Positions 1-9,140 of a DNA stretch of 64,000 nt are shown here, piece after piece (within the stretch, counting starts at the first letter, position 1; the number at the start of each line of letters is the position of its first letter). This stretch comes from JAFALK01 sp042701975 (GTDB lineage Bacteria > Pseudomonadota > Gammaproteobacteria > Burkholderiales > Burkholderiaceae_C). The position numbers and the translations under genes are program-made. Where the stretch lies: NCBI GenBank assembly GCA_042701975.1, contig CP170561.1, positions 4,216,001-4,280,000 of the forward strand, in the 5' to 3' direction. A model generated the notes under the pieces. It was not told where the DNA came from. It was given only the letters and a program-made list of their open reading frames with translations, and searched no databases.

Positions 1-1414
1 CGTCGAACTCGTAGATGGCTTCCATGCCCAGGTCCTCGAAGCCGACGACCTTGGCCTGCTTGATCGCCTTGCTGACGAGGTAGGCGGCGCCACCGACGGC
101 CATCAGGTAGGCCGACTTGTTGTCCTTGATCGCCTCGATGGCGACCGGGCCGCGCTCGCTCTTGCCGATCATGGAGATCAGGCCGGTCTTCTCCAGCATC
201 ATGCGGGTGAACTTGTCCATGCGCGTGGCGGTGGTCGGGCCGGCCGGGCCGACCACCTCATCGCGCACCGGATCGACCGGGCCGACGTAGTAGATGACGC
301 GGTTGCTGAAGTCCACGGGCAGCTTCTCGCCCTTGGCCAGCATGTCGTTGATGCGCTTGTGGGCGGCGTCGCGACCGGTCAGCATCTTGCCGTTGAGCAG
401 GATGGTCTCGCCGGCCTTCCAGCTGGCTACTTCCTCGCGGGTGAGCGTGTTGAGGTCGACGCGCTTGCTCTTGTTGTAGTCGGGCGCCCAGGTCACGTCG
501 GGCCACAGGTCCAGGCTCGGAGCCTCGATGAAGCTCGGGCCGGAGCCGTCCAGCACGAAGTGGGCGTGGCGGGTGGCGGCGCAGTTGGGGATCATGGCCA
601 CGGGCTTGCTGGCCGCGTGGGTCGGGTAGGTCTTGATCTTGACGTCCAGCACGGTGGTGAGGCCACCCAGGCCCTGGGCGCCGATGCCCAGCGCGTTGAC
701 CTTTTCGTAGAGCTCGATGCGCAGCTCTTCCAGCTTGTTTTGCGGCCCGCGCTGCAGCAGGTCGTACATGTCGATGTCGTCCATCAGCGATTCCTTGGCC
801 AGCAGCATCGCCTTCTCGGCCGTGCCGCCGACGCCGATGCCCAGCATGCCCGGCGGACACCAGCCCGCGCCCATCTGCGGCACGGTCTTGAGCACCCAGT
901 CCACGAGATCGTCGCTGGGGTTCATCATCACAAACTTGCTCTTGTTCTCAGAGCCACCACCCTTGGCGGCCACCGTCACGTCGACCGTATCGCCGGGCAC
1001 GATGCTCGTGAAGATCACGGCCGGCGTGTTGTCCTTGGTGTTCTTGCGGGCAAAGATCGGATCGTCCAGCACCGAGGCGCGCAGCTTGTTGTCCTCGAAG
1101 TTGTAGGCACGGCGCACGCCTTCGTTGATGGCGTCCTCCAGCGAGCCCGGGAAGCCCTCGAAGCGCACGTTCATGCCGATCTTCAGGAACACGTTGGCGA
1201 TGCCCGTGTCCTGGCAGATCGGGCGGTGGCCCGTGGCGCTCATGCGCGAGTTGGTCAGGATCTGCGCGATCGCATCCTTGGCCGCCGCTGACTGCTCGCG
1301 CTCATAGGCACGCGCCAGGTGGGCGATGTAGTCGGACGGGTGGTAGTAGGAGATGAACTGGAAGGCGGAGGCGACGCTCTCGACGAGGTCGTTGTAGCGG
1401 ATGGTGGTCGTCAT
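1..1414 (-). CDS. fumA: Fumarate hydratase, class I (Fe-S dependent), C-terminus cut by window edge
   Basis: Class I fumarase interconverts fumarate and malate in the cytosolic TCA cycle using a labile [4Fe-4S] cluster. The start is the ATG at 1414 (MTTTIRYNDLVES), and about 471 codons are visible; the family is usually a little over 500 residues, so only the tail is missing. Conserved family motifs include CQDTG near residue 67, IPNCAATRH in the middle and the GPAGPTTATRMD stretch of the C-terminal beta domain. It is transcribed leftward, away from the decayed gene at 1602. The name fumA rather than fumB is a convention; the class I assignment is secure. Confidence 0.93.
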   Translation of the reverse strand, partial: MTTTIRYNDLVESVASAFQFISYYHPSDYIAHLARAYEREQSAAAKDAIAQILTNSRMSATGHRPICQDTGIANVFLKIGMNVRFEGFPGSLEDAINEGVRRAYNFEDNKLRASVLDDPIFARKNTKDNTPAVIFTSIVPGDTVDVTVAAKGGGSENKSKFVMMNPSDDLVDWVLKTVPQMGAGWCPPGMLGIGVGGTAEKAMLLAKESLMDDIDMYDLLQRGPQNKLEELRIELYEKVNALGIGAQGLGGLTTVLDVKIKTYPTHAASKPVAMIPNCAATRHAHFVLDGSGPSFIEAPSLDLWPDVTWAPDYNKSKRVDLNTLTREEVASWKAGETILLNGKMLTGRDAAHKRINDMLAKGEKLPVDFSNRVIYYVGPVDPVRDEVVGPAGPTTATRMDKFTRMMLEKTGLISMIGKSERGPVAIEAIKDNKSAYLMAVGGAAYLVSKAIKQAKVVGFEDLGMEAIYEFD

Positions 1415-1528
1415 GGCGTTCGTTCAGGTGTGCAAGGTCGGGCGGGATTATCCCGCAGTGCACAAGCACGGCGCGCCGCGGCATCTGAAGCACCCGCAAA
1501 CAGGTTTGTGCAAACTGCGTCGAAGTTC

Positions 1529-1557
1529 TTTACAAACAAGGCCAAATATGTCCGCAA
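1529..1557 (-). promoter_or_regulatory. Possible sigma-70 promoter of the fumarase gene
   Basis: On the minus strand TTGCGG (1557-1552) is followed after 17 bp by TGTAAA (1534-1529). This would give a leader of roughly 110 nt before the ATG at 1414. The -10 box is imperfect, so this is a weak call based only on spacing and position. Confidence 0.3.
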
Positions 1558-1601
1558 GGTTACGGAAATCGCATGTAAGGCATTGAGTACGCGGCAGATT
1601 T

Positions 1602-2208
1602 CAAATCTTCCAGACCGGCGCTTCGACCTTCGTCTCGACCGACGGCACCGTCAACAACAACCTGGTCAACACCTGGGATTCGTCGCTGGGCGCGATGAAG
1701 ACCTTCCTGGCGGCAACCAGATGGTCTTCTTCAACAACAACCAGGTCAATTCCGGCGCAGGCTCACTGCAAAGCCTGGCCGCTTGGGGCCAGATCTGGAT
1801 CACCAACTCGGCCGGCAATCTGGTGGCCAACAGCGTCTACGACTTCAGCAACAGCAAGGGCAAGTACGACCTGTTCACGCGGGGCGGCGGCGGCACCTTC
1901 ATGGGCGACCTGACGGGCTACACCTCGGCCGGCATCGGTGTTCCGCTGGCCGGCAACAACGCCAGTACGGACTACGTGCTCTCAGGCGGTGCCATCTGCC
2001 GCAATGCCGGCGTGCCGGTACTTTGCAGCGCCCCGCATGATGAACAGGAGAACCACCGCAACCTCGGCGCCAACAACGCGGCCTACGCCATCCTGGTACC
2101 TGAACTGGCCCTCCAGCTCAATGGGCTCGTCTGGTCGGCCTGGCCCTGGTCGGCTTGGCCGGCGCGCGCCGCAGCGCCACGAAGGCGGCGGCAAAGCGGC
2201 AGCACTGA
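1602..2208 (+). pseudogene. Decayed PEP-CTERM-type secreted protein
   Basis: No intact start is visible. Translation from about 1602 gives FQTGASTFVSTDGTVNNN... in one frame. After about 1711 the sense moves to another frame (GGNQMVFFNNNQVNSGAG...), consistent with loss of one base. After about 2120 a third frame ends in LVGLALVGLAGARRSATKAA and a TGA at 2206-2208. The last part looks like the hydrophobic segment plus arginine-rich tail of a PEP-CTERM sorting signal, without the Pro-Glu-Pro motif. The VPEL at about 2098 looks like an internal motif of this protein type rather than the sorting motif, so an internal deletion probably joined it to the tail. N-terminal signal peptide and two frames are lost, hence pseudogene. 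The family link is from memory. Confidence 0.6.
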
Positions 2209-2274
2209 TCCGGGGGCGAAGCGCCCCTGCCCGGCCATGGGCACAATGGCCGCTTTCCCAAGGAAGGCGGCCCG

Positions 2275-3465
2275 ATGCGAAAAGCACTGCGACAGTTTCT
2301 CGCCAGCGAGTCCGCCGGCGGCGTGGTGCTGGGCATCGCCGCGCTGCTCGCGCTGATCATCAGCAACTCGCCCTGGGCGGCCATCTACGAGGCCTTCGTC
2401 AAGCTGCCCGGCGAGCTGCGCATCGGCCCCGTCGATGCTCCGGCCCTGCTGCTGGCCAAGCCGTTGATCGTCTGGGTGAACGACCTGTGGATGGCGGTGT
2501 TCTTCTTCCTCGTCGGCCTGGAGATCAAGCGCGAGCTGCTGGCCGGGGAGCTCTCCAACCGCGCCCAGGCCATGCTGCCCGCTGTGGCAGCGCTGGGCGG
2601 CATGGTGGTGCCGGCGCTGATCTATGTGGCCTTCAACCACGCGAACCCGCAAGCCCTGCGCGGCTGGGCCATCCCCAGTGCCACGGACATCGCCTTCTCG
2701 CTCGGCGTGGTGATGCTGATGGGGCCGCGGGTGCCGATCTCGCTGAAGGTTTTCCTCACGGCGGTGGCCATTTTCGACGACCTGGGCGCCATCCTCGTGA
2801 TCGCGGTGTTCTACACGGAGCAGCTCTCGCTGAGCATGCTGGCCCTGGCGCTGTGCGCGATGGCGGTGCTGGCCGCACTCAACAAGGCGCGGGTGATGCG
2901 CGCGGATGTGTACATCCTCGTGGGCCTGATCATGTGGCTGGGCCTGCTGAAATCCGGCGTGCACGCCACGCTGGCCGGTGTGGCCACGGCGCTGTTCATC
3001 CCGATGCAGGATTCGCGGCCCGGCCATGAAGGCCAGTCGCCGCTGATGGCGCTGGAGCACGGTCTGCACCCCTGGGTGGCCTTCGTGATCCTGCCGATGT
3101 TCGCGTTTGCCAACGCGGGCGTTTCGCTGGCCGGCATCACGATGAAGGAGCTGCTCGCGCCGCTGCCGCTGGGCATCGCCGCCGGCCTGCTGGCCGGCAA
3201 GGCGATCGGCGTGTTCGGTTCCTGCTGGCTGATGATCAAGCTGGGCCTGGCGCGCAAGCCAAGCGGATCGAACTGGGGTCAGTTCTTCGGTGTGTGCGTG
3301 CTCTGCGGCATCGGCTTCACGATGAGCCTGTTCATCGGCGGCCTGGCCTTCGAGGGGCTGCCGCCAGTGTTCGAGATGGAGCTCAAGCTCGGCGTGATCG
3401 GCGGCTCGCTGCTGTCGGGCGTGATCGGCGCGGTGGTGCTGGCAAGGTCGAGCCGAAGGGCTTAG
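2275..3465 (+). CDS. nhaA: Na+/H+ antiporter NhaA
   Basis: NhaA is an inner-membrane electrogenic antiporter that expels sodium in exchange for protons at alkaline pH or high salt. The 396-residue product has the family length and about a dozen hydrophobic segments. The ion-binding aspartate pair is present as D168-D169 in AIFDDLGAILVIA. A good ribosome site (AAGGAAGG) lies just upstream of the ATG. The stop overlaps the stop of the convergent gene at 3462, so the two genes share their 3' ends. No neighbouring nhaR-type regulator is present. Confidence 0.96.
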   Translation: MRKALRQFLASESAGGVVLGIAALLALIISNSPWAAIYEAFVKLPGELRIGPVDAPALLLAKPLIVWVNDLWMAVFFFLVGLEIKRELLAGELSNRAQAMLPAVAALGGMVVPALIYVAFNHANPQALRGWAIPSATDIAFSLGVVMLMGPRVPISLKVFLTAVAIFDDLGAILVIAVFYTEQLSLSMLALALCAMAVLAALNKARVMRADVYILVGLIMWLGLLKSGVHATLAGVATALFIPMQDSRPGHEGQSPLMALEHGLHPWVAFVILPMFAFANAGVSLAGITMKELLAPLPLGIAAGLLAGKAIGVFGSCWLMIKLGLARKPSGSNWGQFFGVCVLCGIGFTMSLFIGGLAFEGLPPVFEMELKLGVIGGSLLSGVIGAVVLARSSRRA

Positions 3466-4055
3466 TGCTTGTCGCCGCGCTCTTCGGTGTGCGGCAAGAG
3501 GCGGTCCGCCATCGCGATGGCCAGCGCCGACAGCAGGAAGGTCACGTGGATGATGGTCTGCCACATCATCGTCTCGACGCGGTAGTTGTCGGCGTTGATG
3601 AAAGTCTTGAGCAGGTGGATGGACGAGATGCCGATGATGGCCGTGCCCAGCTTGACCTTGAGCACCGAGGCGTTCACGTGCGAGAGCCACTCCGGCTGGT
3701 CGGGGTGGCCTTCGAGGTCCATGCGCGAGACGAAGGTCTCGTAGCCGCCCACGATCACCATGATCAGCAGGTTGGAGATCATCACCACGTCGATCAGGCC
3801 CAGCACGACAAGCATCAGGATGGTTTCGTTGAGCTTGCCCGTGCTCATGTCGCCCTTGTAGCCGACGCTCTTGACCAGCATGTCCAAGGCTTCCTGATGG
3901 CCGAAGACCGCCTCGATCAGATGCACAAGCTCGGTCCAGAACTGGAACACGTAGACGCCCTGCGCGACGATCAGCCCCAGGTAGAGCGGCAGTTGCAGCC
4001 AGCGGCTCGAGAAGATCAGGCTGGGCAAAGGGCGAAGGCGGGGTGCATTGGACAT
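3462..4055 (-). CDS. UPF0114 / TIGR00645 family inner-membrane protein (YqhA-like)
   Basis: A 197-residue membrane protein with several hydrophobic segments (near residues 15-40, 75-100, 140-160 and 165-185) and the family signature around GGYETFVSRMDL. The family is conserved in bacteria but its biochemical role is unknown to me. I chose the ATG at 4055 (MSNAPRLRPLP) because the 29 residues of the upstream in-frame ATG at 4142 look non-coding and homologues start close to here. The gene is divergent from acs and converges with nhaA, with overlapping stop codons. Confidence 0.85.
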   Translation of the reverse strand: MSNAPRLRPLPSLIFSSRWLQLPLYLGLIVAQGVYVFQFWTELVHLIEAVFGHQEALDMLVKSVGYKGDMSTGKLNETILMLVVLGLIDVVMISNLLIMVIVGGYETFVSRMDLEGHPDQPEWLSHVNASVLKVKLGTAIIGISSIHLLKTFINADNYRVETMMWQTIIHVTFLLSALAIAMADRLLPHTEERGDKH

Positions 4056-4175
4056 GGCGGGGACTGAAACCGGAATGGCCGCGATTCTAGGGTTGCCGAA
4101 TGACAGAGCTAGAGTAAGCGGTTCGTCAGAGACCTTGGGCACAGTCGCGGCCAGTCATAAAACGAGGAGACAAGC

Positions 4176-6137
4176 ATGAGCGAAACGCATCTCTATCCGC
4201 CGAGTGCCGCCTGGCAAGCCAACGCCCATGTCAAGGGCATGGCCGGCTACAACGCCCTGGTGGCCGAGGCCGAGGCCGATCACGAAGCCTTCTGGGCCCG
4301 CCTGGCCCGCGAGCTGATCACCTGGCAGACGCCTTTCACCAAGGTGCTGAACGACAGCGATGCACCCTTCTTCAAGTGGTTCGAGGACGGCAAGCTGAAC
4401 GTCTCGTACAACTGCCTGGACCGCAACGTCGAACGCGGCCTGGGCGACAAGGTCGCGCTGATCTTCGAGGCCGACGACGGCGCGGTCACCAAGGTCACCT
4501 ACAGGGAGCTGCTGGCCACCGTCTCCCGCTTTGCCAATGCGCTGAAGAGCCGTGGCGTGAAGAAGGGGGACCGCGTGGTCATCTACATGCCGATGTCGGT
4601 CGAAGGCGTGGCCGCCATGCAGGCCTGCGCGCGCATCGGCGCCACGCACTCGGTCGTGTTCGGCGGCTTTTCGGCCCAATCCCTGCGCGACCGCGTGCAG
4701 GATGCCGGCGCTGTCATGGTCATCACGGCCGACGAACAGCAGCGCGGCGGCAAGTCACTGCCGCTCAAGGCCATCGTCGACGAAGCGCTGGACGGCGGCT
4801 CCTGCCCGACGCTCAAGGACGTGATCGTCTACAAGCGCACCGGCGGCAAGATCAACTGGGTGGCCGGCCGCGACCTGTGGCTGCACGAGTTGATGGACGG
4901 CCAGGCCAGCGAATGCACGCCCGAGTGGGTGGAGGCCGAGCACCCGCTCTTCCTGCTCTACACCAGCGGCTCCACCGGCAAGCCCAAAGGTGTGCAGCAC
5001 AGCAGCGGTGGTTATCTGCTGCACGCGGCGCTGACCACCAAGTGGACCTTCGATTTGAAGCCCGAGGATGTCTTCTGGTGCACCGCCGACATCGGCTGGG
5101 TGACGGGCCACACTTACATCACCTACGGTCCGTTGGCGCTCGGCGGCACTGAGATCGTCTTCGAAGGCGTGCCCACTTATCCCGACGCCGCGCGCTTCTG
5201 GAAGACCATCGAGAAGCACAAGGTCACGATCTTCTACACGGCACCGACGGCGATCCGCTCGCTGATCAAAGCGGCCGAGACGACGGACGCCGTGCACCCC
5301 AAGCACAGCAACCTCACCAGCCTGCGCCTGCTGGGCTCGGTGGGCGAGCCGATCAACCCCGCCGCCTGGGAGTGGTACCACCTGCACGTCGGCGGCGGCA
5401 ACTGCCCCATCGTCGACACCTTCTGGCAGACCGAGACCGGCGGCCACATGATCACGCCGCTGCCCGGCGCCACGACGCTGGTGCCCGGCTCCTGCACCCT
5501 GCCCTTCCCCGGCATCTCGGCCGCCATCGTCGACGAGATGGGCCACGACGTGCCCAACGGCCAGGGCGGCATCCTGGTCGTGAAGAAGCCCTGGCCCTCA
5601 ATGATCCGCACGATCTACGGCGACCCGGAACGCTTCAAGAAGAGCTACTACCCGCCCGAGCTCAAGGGCTACTACCTCGCAGGCGACGGCGCCATCCGCG
5701 ATGCCAAGACCGGCTACTTCACCATCACCGGCCGTATCGACGACGTGCTGAACGTGTCAGGCCACCGCATGGGCACGATGGAGATCGAGTCGGCGCTGGT
5801 GAGCTGCACGGAGCTGGTGGCCGAGGCTGCAGTGGTGGGGCGCCCCGACGACACGACCGGCGAGGCGATCTGCGCCTTCGTCGTGCTCAAGCGTCCTCGC
5901 CCCACCGGCGAAGAAGCCAAGGCGATTGCCAAGCAGCTGCGCGACTGGGTGGCCAAGGAGATCGGCCCGATCGCCAAGCCGAAGGACATCCGCTTTGGCG
6001 ACAACCTGCCGAAGACGCGTTCGGGAAAGATCATGCGCCGACTGCTGCGGTCGATTGCCAAGGGCGAGGCGATCACGCAAGACACGAGCACGTTGGAAAA
6101 CCCAGCCATCCTCGGTCAGTTGGCCGAAGCGAACTGA
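4176..6137 (+). CDS. acs: Acetyl-CoA synthetase (AMP-forming)
   Basis: Acs activates acetate to acetyl-CoA through acetyl-AMP, feeding the TCA genes that follow in this region. The 653-residue protein has the full family length. Visible motifs are the adenylation P-loop [11 protein letters not shown] (about residues 262-272), the WQTETGG block, and [11 protein letters not shown] near the C-terminus, where K618 is the conserved lysine that in homologues is acetylated by Pat-type enzymes. A purine-rich site (GAGGAGA) precedes the ATG at 4176. A strong hairpin follows the stop. Confidence 0.98.
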   Translation: MSETHLYPPSAAWQANAHVKGMAGYNALVAEAEADHEAFWARLARELITWQTPFTKVLNDSDAPFFKWFEDGKLNVSYNCLDRNVERGLGDKVALIFEADDGAVTKVTYRELLATVSRFANALKSRGVKKGDRVVIYMPMSVEGVAAMQACARIGATHSVVFGGFSAQSLRDRVQDAGAVMVITADEQQRGGKSLPLKAIVDEALDGGSCPTLKDVIVYKRTGGKINWVAGRDLWLHELMDGQASECTPEWVEAEHPLFLLYTSGSTGKPKGVQHSSGGYLLHAALTTKWTFDLKPEDVFWCTADIGWVTGHTYITYGPLALGGTEIVFEGVPTYPDAARFWKTIEKHKVTIFYTAPTAIRSLIKAAETTDAVHPKHSNLTSLRLLGSVGEPINPAAWEWYHLHVGGGNCPIVDTFWQTETGGHMITPLPGATTLVPGSCTLPFPGISAAIVDEMGHDVPNGQGGILVVKKPWPSMIRTIYGDPERFKKSYYPPELKGYYLAGDGAIRDAKTGYFTITGRIDDVLNVSGHRMGTMEIESALVSCTELVAEAAVVGRPDDTTGEAICAFVVLKRPRPTGEEAKAIAKQLRDWVAKEIGPIAKPKDIRFGDNLPKTRSGKIMRRLLRSIAKGEAITQDTSTLENPAILGQLAEAN

Positions 6138-6160
6138 CGGGCAGATCCGCCGCCCACACG

Positions 6161-6188
6161 GAAGCCCGCTCTCAGCGGGCTTCTCTAT
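6161..6188. terminator. Bidirectional hairpin terminator between acs and the convergent lipoprotein gene
   Basis: A perfect 10-bp stem (GAAGCCCGCT at 6161-6170, AGCGGGCTTC at 6174-6183) closes a 3-nt loop and is followed by TCTATTT. It lies between two convergent genes and reaches the stop codon of the minus-strand gene at 6185. Confidence 0.8.
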
Positions 6189-6625
6189 TTCCGCAGCTGA
6201 AAGCCGCTCGGCGCCACATCGGGTTCAGCCTGCTCGCAGTGGTACATGTCCAGATGAACGGTGTGCTTTTCGGCACCGCAGGACACGACATAGGCATCGA
6301 TGACGTGGAGGTCAGGATCACCCGGACGCAACGCCTTTCCGGCGAGATCGCGCTGGAGCAATTCATTCAGCTGCTGTTCCGTCAGACCCTTGGCCTGTGT
6401 GCGCAGACCCACGCTGCCGGCACGCTCGAAGGTCGGCGTCGAGCCGTTCGGACATTGAAGGCGGCTCAGGTACTTGCGCTCGCCCAGCGGCATGCAGACT
6501 TCGACGGCAGTGGCCTTGGTCTCGCCAGGACTGGCGGTGGTGGAACGCGGTGGCGCGGGCGTGCTGCATCCGAGCACAACAAGCGTTGCGACAGCAACAA
6601 CGACCAGATTTCGAATCTTCCTCAT
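6185..6625 (-). CDS. Predicted lipoprotein of unknown function
   Basis: A 146-residue protein with a lipoprotein signal: basic MRKIRN, a hydrophobic stretch, then the lipobox VLGC with the acceptor cysteine at residue 20. The mature part is small and polar and holds several more cysteines, which could form disulfides in the periplasm. I do not recognise a domain. A GGGAGG site lies about 10 nt upstream of the ATG. It is probably monocistronic, flanked by the acs terminator downstream and the gltA terminator upstream. Confidence 0.75.
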   Translation of the reverse strand: MRKIRNLVVVAVATLVVLGCSTPAPPRSTTASPGETKATAVEVCMPLGERKYLSRLQCPNGSTPTFERAGSVGLRTQAKGLTEQQLNELLQRDLAGKALRPGDPDLHVIDAYVVSCGAEKHTVHLDMYHCEQAEPDVAPSGFQLRK

Positions 6626-6732
6626 TGGCAGAGTCCTCCCTTGGACAGGTCGGATGCTGCACCGGATCGCGAGGTCTTCGCACGAGCAGATGCCCGAGCC
6701 CCGGTGCCTCGATTCGCGCCAGTCGCGCCCAC

Positions 6733-6760
6733 AAAAAAGCCCGCTCGAGGCGGGCTTTTT
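6733..6760 (-). terminator. Rho-independent terminator of the gntR-sdh-gltA operon
   Basis: GCCCGC (6739-6744) pairs with GCGGGC (6750-6755), and the flanking A6 and T5 tracts extend the stem and give a U-run in either direction. It lies about 33 nt beyond the gltA stop on the minus strand. Confidence 0.85.
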
Positions 6761-6793
6761 CTATGGCGGAACTAACCGCCGATCAACGCTGAC

Positions 6794-8104
6794 TCAACGT
6801 TGGCCGATGGGCTTCACATCACGTGCCGTGGCGCCGACGAACAGCTGGCGCGGGCGGCCGATCTTGTATTCGGGGTCGCCGATCATTTCGTTCAGCTGGG
6901 CAATCCAGCCGACGGTGCGGGCCAGGGCGAAGATGGCCGTGAACAGCGGCACGGGGATGCCGATGGCGCGCTGGACGATGCCCGAGTAGAAGTCGACGTT
7001 CGGGTAGAGCTTGCGGGAGACGAAGTAGTCGTCTTCCAGGGCGATCTTCTCGAGCGACATGGCCAGCTTGAACAGCGGGTCGTCGTGCAGGCCGAGTTCG
7101 CCCAGCACTTCGTGGCAGGTCTCGCGCATCAGCTTGGCGCGCGGGTCGTAGTTCTTGTAGACGCGGTGGCCGAAGCCCATCAGCTTGACGCTGGAGTTCT
7201 TGTCCTTGACCTGTTTGATGAACTCGCCGATCTTGGCTTCGCCGCCCATGGCCTGGATGTCACCCAGCATGTTCAGGCAGGCCTCGTTGGCGCCGCCGTG
7301 AGCCGGGCCCCACAGGCAAGCCACGCCAGCTGCGATGGCCGCGAACGGGTTGGTGCCCGACGAGCCGCACAGGCGCACGGTCGACGTGGAAGCGTTTTGC
7401 TCGTGGTCGGCGTGCAGCGTGAAGATGCGGTCCATGGCGCGCACGAGCACGTCGTTGGGCTTGTACTCTTCGCACGGCGTGGCGAACATCATGCGCATGA
7501 AGTTGCCGGCGTAGCTCAGGTCGTTCTGCGGGTAGATGTAGGGCTGGCCGATCGTGTACTTGTAGGCCATGGCCACGAGCGTGGGCATCTTGGCGATCAG
7601 GCGGATCGCAGCGATTTCACGGTGCTCGGGGTTATTGACGTCGGTGCTGTCGTGATAGAAGGCCGACATCGCGCCGACCAAGCCCGTCATCACGGCCATC
7701 GGGTGAGCGTCACGGCGGAAGCCGCGCAGGAAGAACTGCATCTGCTCGTTGACCATCGTGTGGTGCATCACGCGGTCGTTGAACGCCTCCTTCTCGCTCT
7801 GGTTCGGCAGCTCTCCGTACAGCAGCAGATAGCAGGTCTCGAGGTAGTCACAGTTCACGGCGAGCTGCTCGATGGGGTAGCCGCGGTACAGCAGCTCGCC
7901 CTTGTCGCCATCGATGTAGGTGATGGTCGAGTTGCACGAAGCCGTGGACAGGAAGCCCGGGTCGTACGTGAACTTGCCGGTCTGGGCGTAGAGCTTGCGG
8001 ATGTCGATCACGTCCGGGCCGATAGTGCCCTTGTAGATCGGCATGTCCATGCTGGGGCTGCCATCGGTGAATGACAGGGTGGCTTTGACGTCGGACGGAG
8101 TCAT
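6794..8104 (-). CDS. gltA: Citrate synthase (type II, hexameric)
   Basis: Condenses oxaloacetate and acetyl-CoA to citrate. The 436-residue length and the N-terminal extension ([21 protein letters not shown]) fit the NADH-sensitive Gram-negative type II enzymes. Active-site segments are the HGGANEACL block near residue 270, [12 protein letters not shown], and the C-terminal substrate arginine region before GRPRQLFVG. It is the last gene of the leftward sdh operon, 22 bp after sdhE, and is followed by a strong terminator. Confidence 0.98.
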   Translation of the reverse strand: MTPSDVKATLSFTDGSPSMDMPIYKGTIGPDVIDIRKLYAQTGKFTYDPGFLSTASCNSTITYIDGDKGELLYRGYPIEQLAVNCDYLETCYLLLYGELPNQSEKEAFNDRVMHHTMVNEQMQFFLRGFRRDAHPMAVMTGLVGAMSAFYHDSTDVNNPEHREIAAIRLIAKMPTLVAMAYKYTIGQPYIYPQNDLSYAGNFMRMMFATPCEEYKPNDVLVRAMDRIFTLHADHEQNASTSTVRLCGSSGTNPFAAIAAGVACLWGPAHGGANEACLNMLGDIQAMGGEAKIGEFIKQVKDKNSSVKLMGFGHRVYKNYDPRAKLMRETCHEVLGELGLHDDPLFKLAMSLEKIALEDDYFVSRKLYPNVDFYSGIVQRAIGIPVPLFTAIFALARTVGWIAQLNEMIGDPEYKIGRPRQLFVGATARDVKPIGQR

Positions 8105-8126
8105 GTCGCTTCCTTACTCTATGTGA

Positions 8127-8390
8127 TTACTTCGTTGTCCTGAGCTGCTGAACCACGAGGCGGACGCTTGCGCAATCCATGTCGCCCTCGGGCTCCTTGC
8201 GGGCCAGCATGAGGTCCAGCAGGTCGTTGTCGGAGAGATCCATCAATCGGGTCAGGCCATCGGCCTGTGTCTCCGTGAGATTCTCGTTCTTCTCGAAAAA
8301 ACGCTCGATGAAGAGGTCATTCTCGAGCAGGCCGCGCCGGCAGCGCCAGCGCAGCTTGGAGAGTTGACGTTCATCGATCATCGTTTCCAT
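8127..8390 (-). CDS. sdhE: Succinate dehydrogenase flavinylation factor SdhE
   Basis: An 87-residue protein of the SdhE/Sdh5 (DUF339, YgfY) family, which assists covalent FAD attachment to SdhA. The family RGxxE-type motif appears as RRGLLENDLFIERFF at about residues 18-32. It sits between sdhB and gltA in the sdh operon, as expected. I used the ATG at 8390 (METMIDERQLSKLRW); a second ATG at 8381 has closer ribosome-site spacing and cannot be excluded. Confidence 0.93.
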   Translation of the reverse strand: METMIDERQLSKLRWRCRRGLLENDLFIERFFEKNENLTETQADGLTRLMDLSDNDLLDLMLARKEPEGDMDCASVRLVVQQLRTTK

Positions 8391-8416
8391 AGCTAACTGC
8401 GTTCCTGGGCGACGCC

Positions 8417-9118
8417 TTAAACGGCGCGGCGGACCATCAGTTCCTTGATCTTGCCGATGGCCTTGGTGGGGTTCAGGCCCTTCGGGCAGACGTCCACGCA
8501 GTTCATGATGGTGTGGCAGCGGAACAGGCGGTACGGGTCCTCGAGGTTGTCGAGGCGATCGCCGGTGGCCTCATCGCGGCTGTCCGCGATGAAGCGGTAG
8601 GCCTGCAGCAGACCGGCGGGACCGACGAACTTGTCGGGGTTCCACCAGAAGCTCGGGCAGCTCGTCGAGCAGCTCGCGCAGAGGATGCACTCGTACAGGC
8701 CATTGAGCTCTTCGCGCTCCTCGGGCGACTGCAGGCGCTCCTTCTCGGGCGGCGGCGTGTCGTTGACGAGGTAGGGCTTGATCGAGTCGTACTGCTTGAA
8801 GAACTGCGTCATGTCGACGATCAGGTCGCGCACGACGGGCAGGCCCGGCAGCGGCTTGAGCACGATCACATCCGGCAGGCTGCGCAGGTTGGTCAGGCAG
8901 GCCAGGCCGTTCTTGCCGTTGATGTTCATCGCGTCCGAACCGCAGACGCCTTCGCGGCAGGAGCGGCGGTAGCTGATCGACGGATCGACTTCCTTCAGCT
9001 TGATCAGGGCGTCCAGCAGCATGCGTTCATGGCCGTCGAGCTCGAGCTCCACGCTCTGCATGTAGGGCTTGGCGTCCTTGTCCGGGTCGTAGCGGTAGAT
9101 CTGGAATGTGCGCTTCAT
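8417..9118 (-). CDS. sdhB: Succinate dehydrogenase iron-sulfur subunit
   Basis: The 233-residue electron-transfer subunit of complex II. An N-terminal plant-type ferredoxin domain carries the [2Fe-2S] cysteines in SCREGVCGSDAMNINGKNGL, ending in AC (about residues 55-77). The C-terminal domain has the [4Fe-4S]/[3Fe-4S] cysteine sets in CILCASCSTSCP and CHTIMNCVDVCPKGLNP. It follows sdhA closely (22 bp) and precedes sdhE. Confidence 0.98.
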   Translation of the reverse strand: MKRTFQIYRYDPDKDAKPYMQSVELELDGHERMLLDALIKLKEVDPSISYRRSCREGVCGSDAMNINGKNGLACLTNLRSLPDVIVLKPLPGLPVVRDLIVDMTQFFKQYDSIKPYLVNDTPPPEKERLQSPEEREELNGLYECILCASCSTSCPSFWWNPDKFVGPAGLLQAYRFIADSRDEATGDRLDNLEDPYRLFRCHTIMNCVDVCPKGLNPTKAIGKIKELMVRRAV

Positions 9119-9140
9119 GTTGGAGTGCTCTTCTCTTGCT

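Noticed and set aside
2093..2101. VPEL near the end of the decayed gene as a PEP-CTERM motif
   Set aside because: No second proline follows, and it looks like an internal VPEL of this protein type with the hydrophobic tail joined behind it by a deletion.
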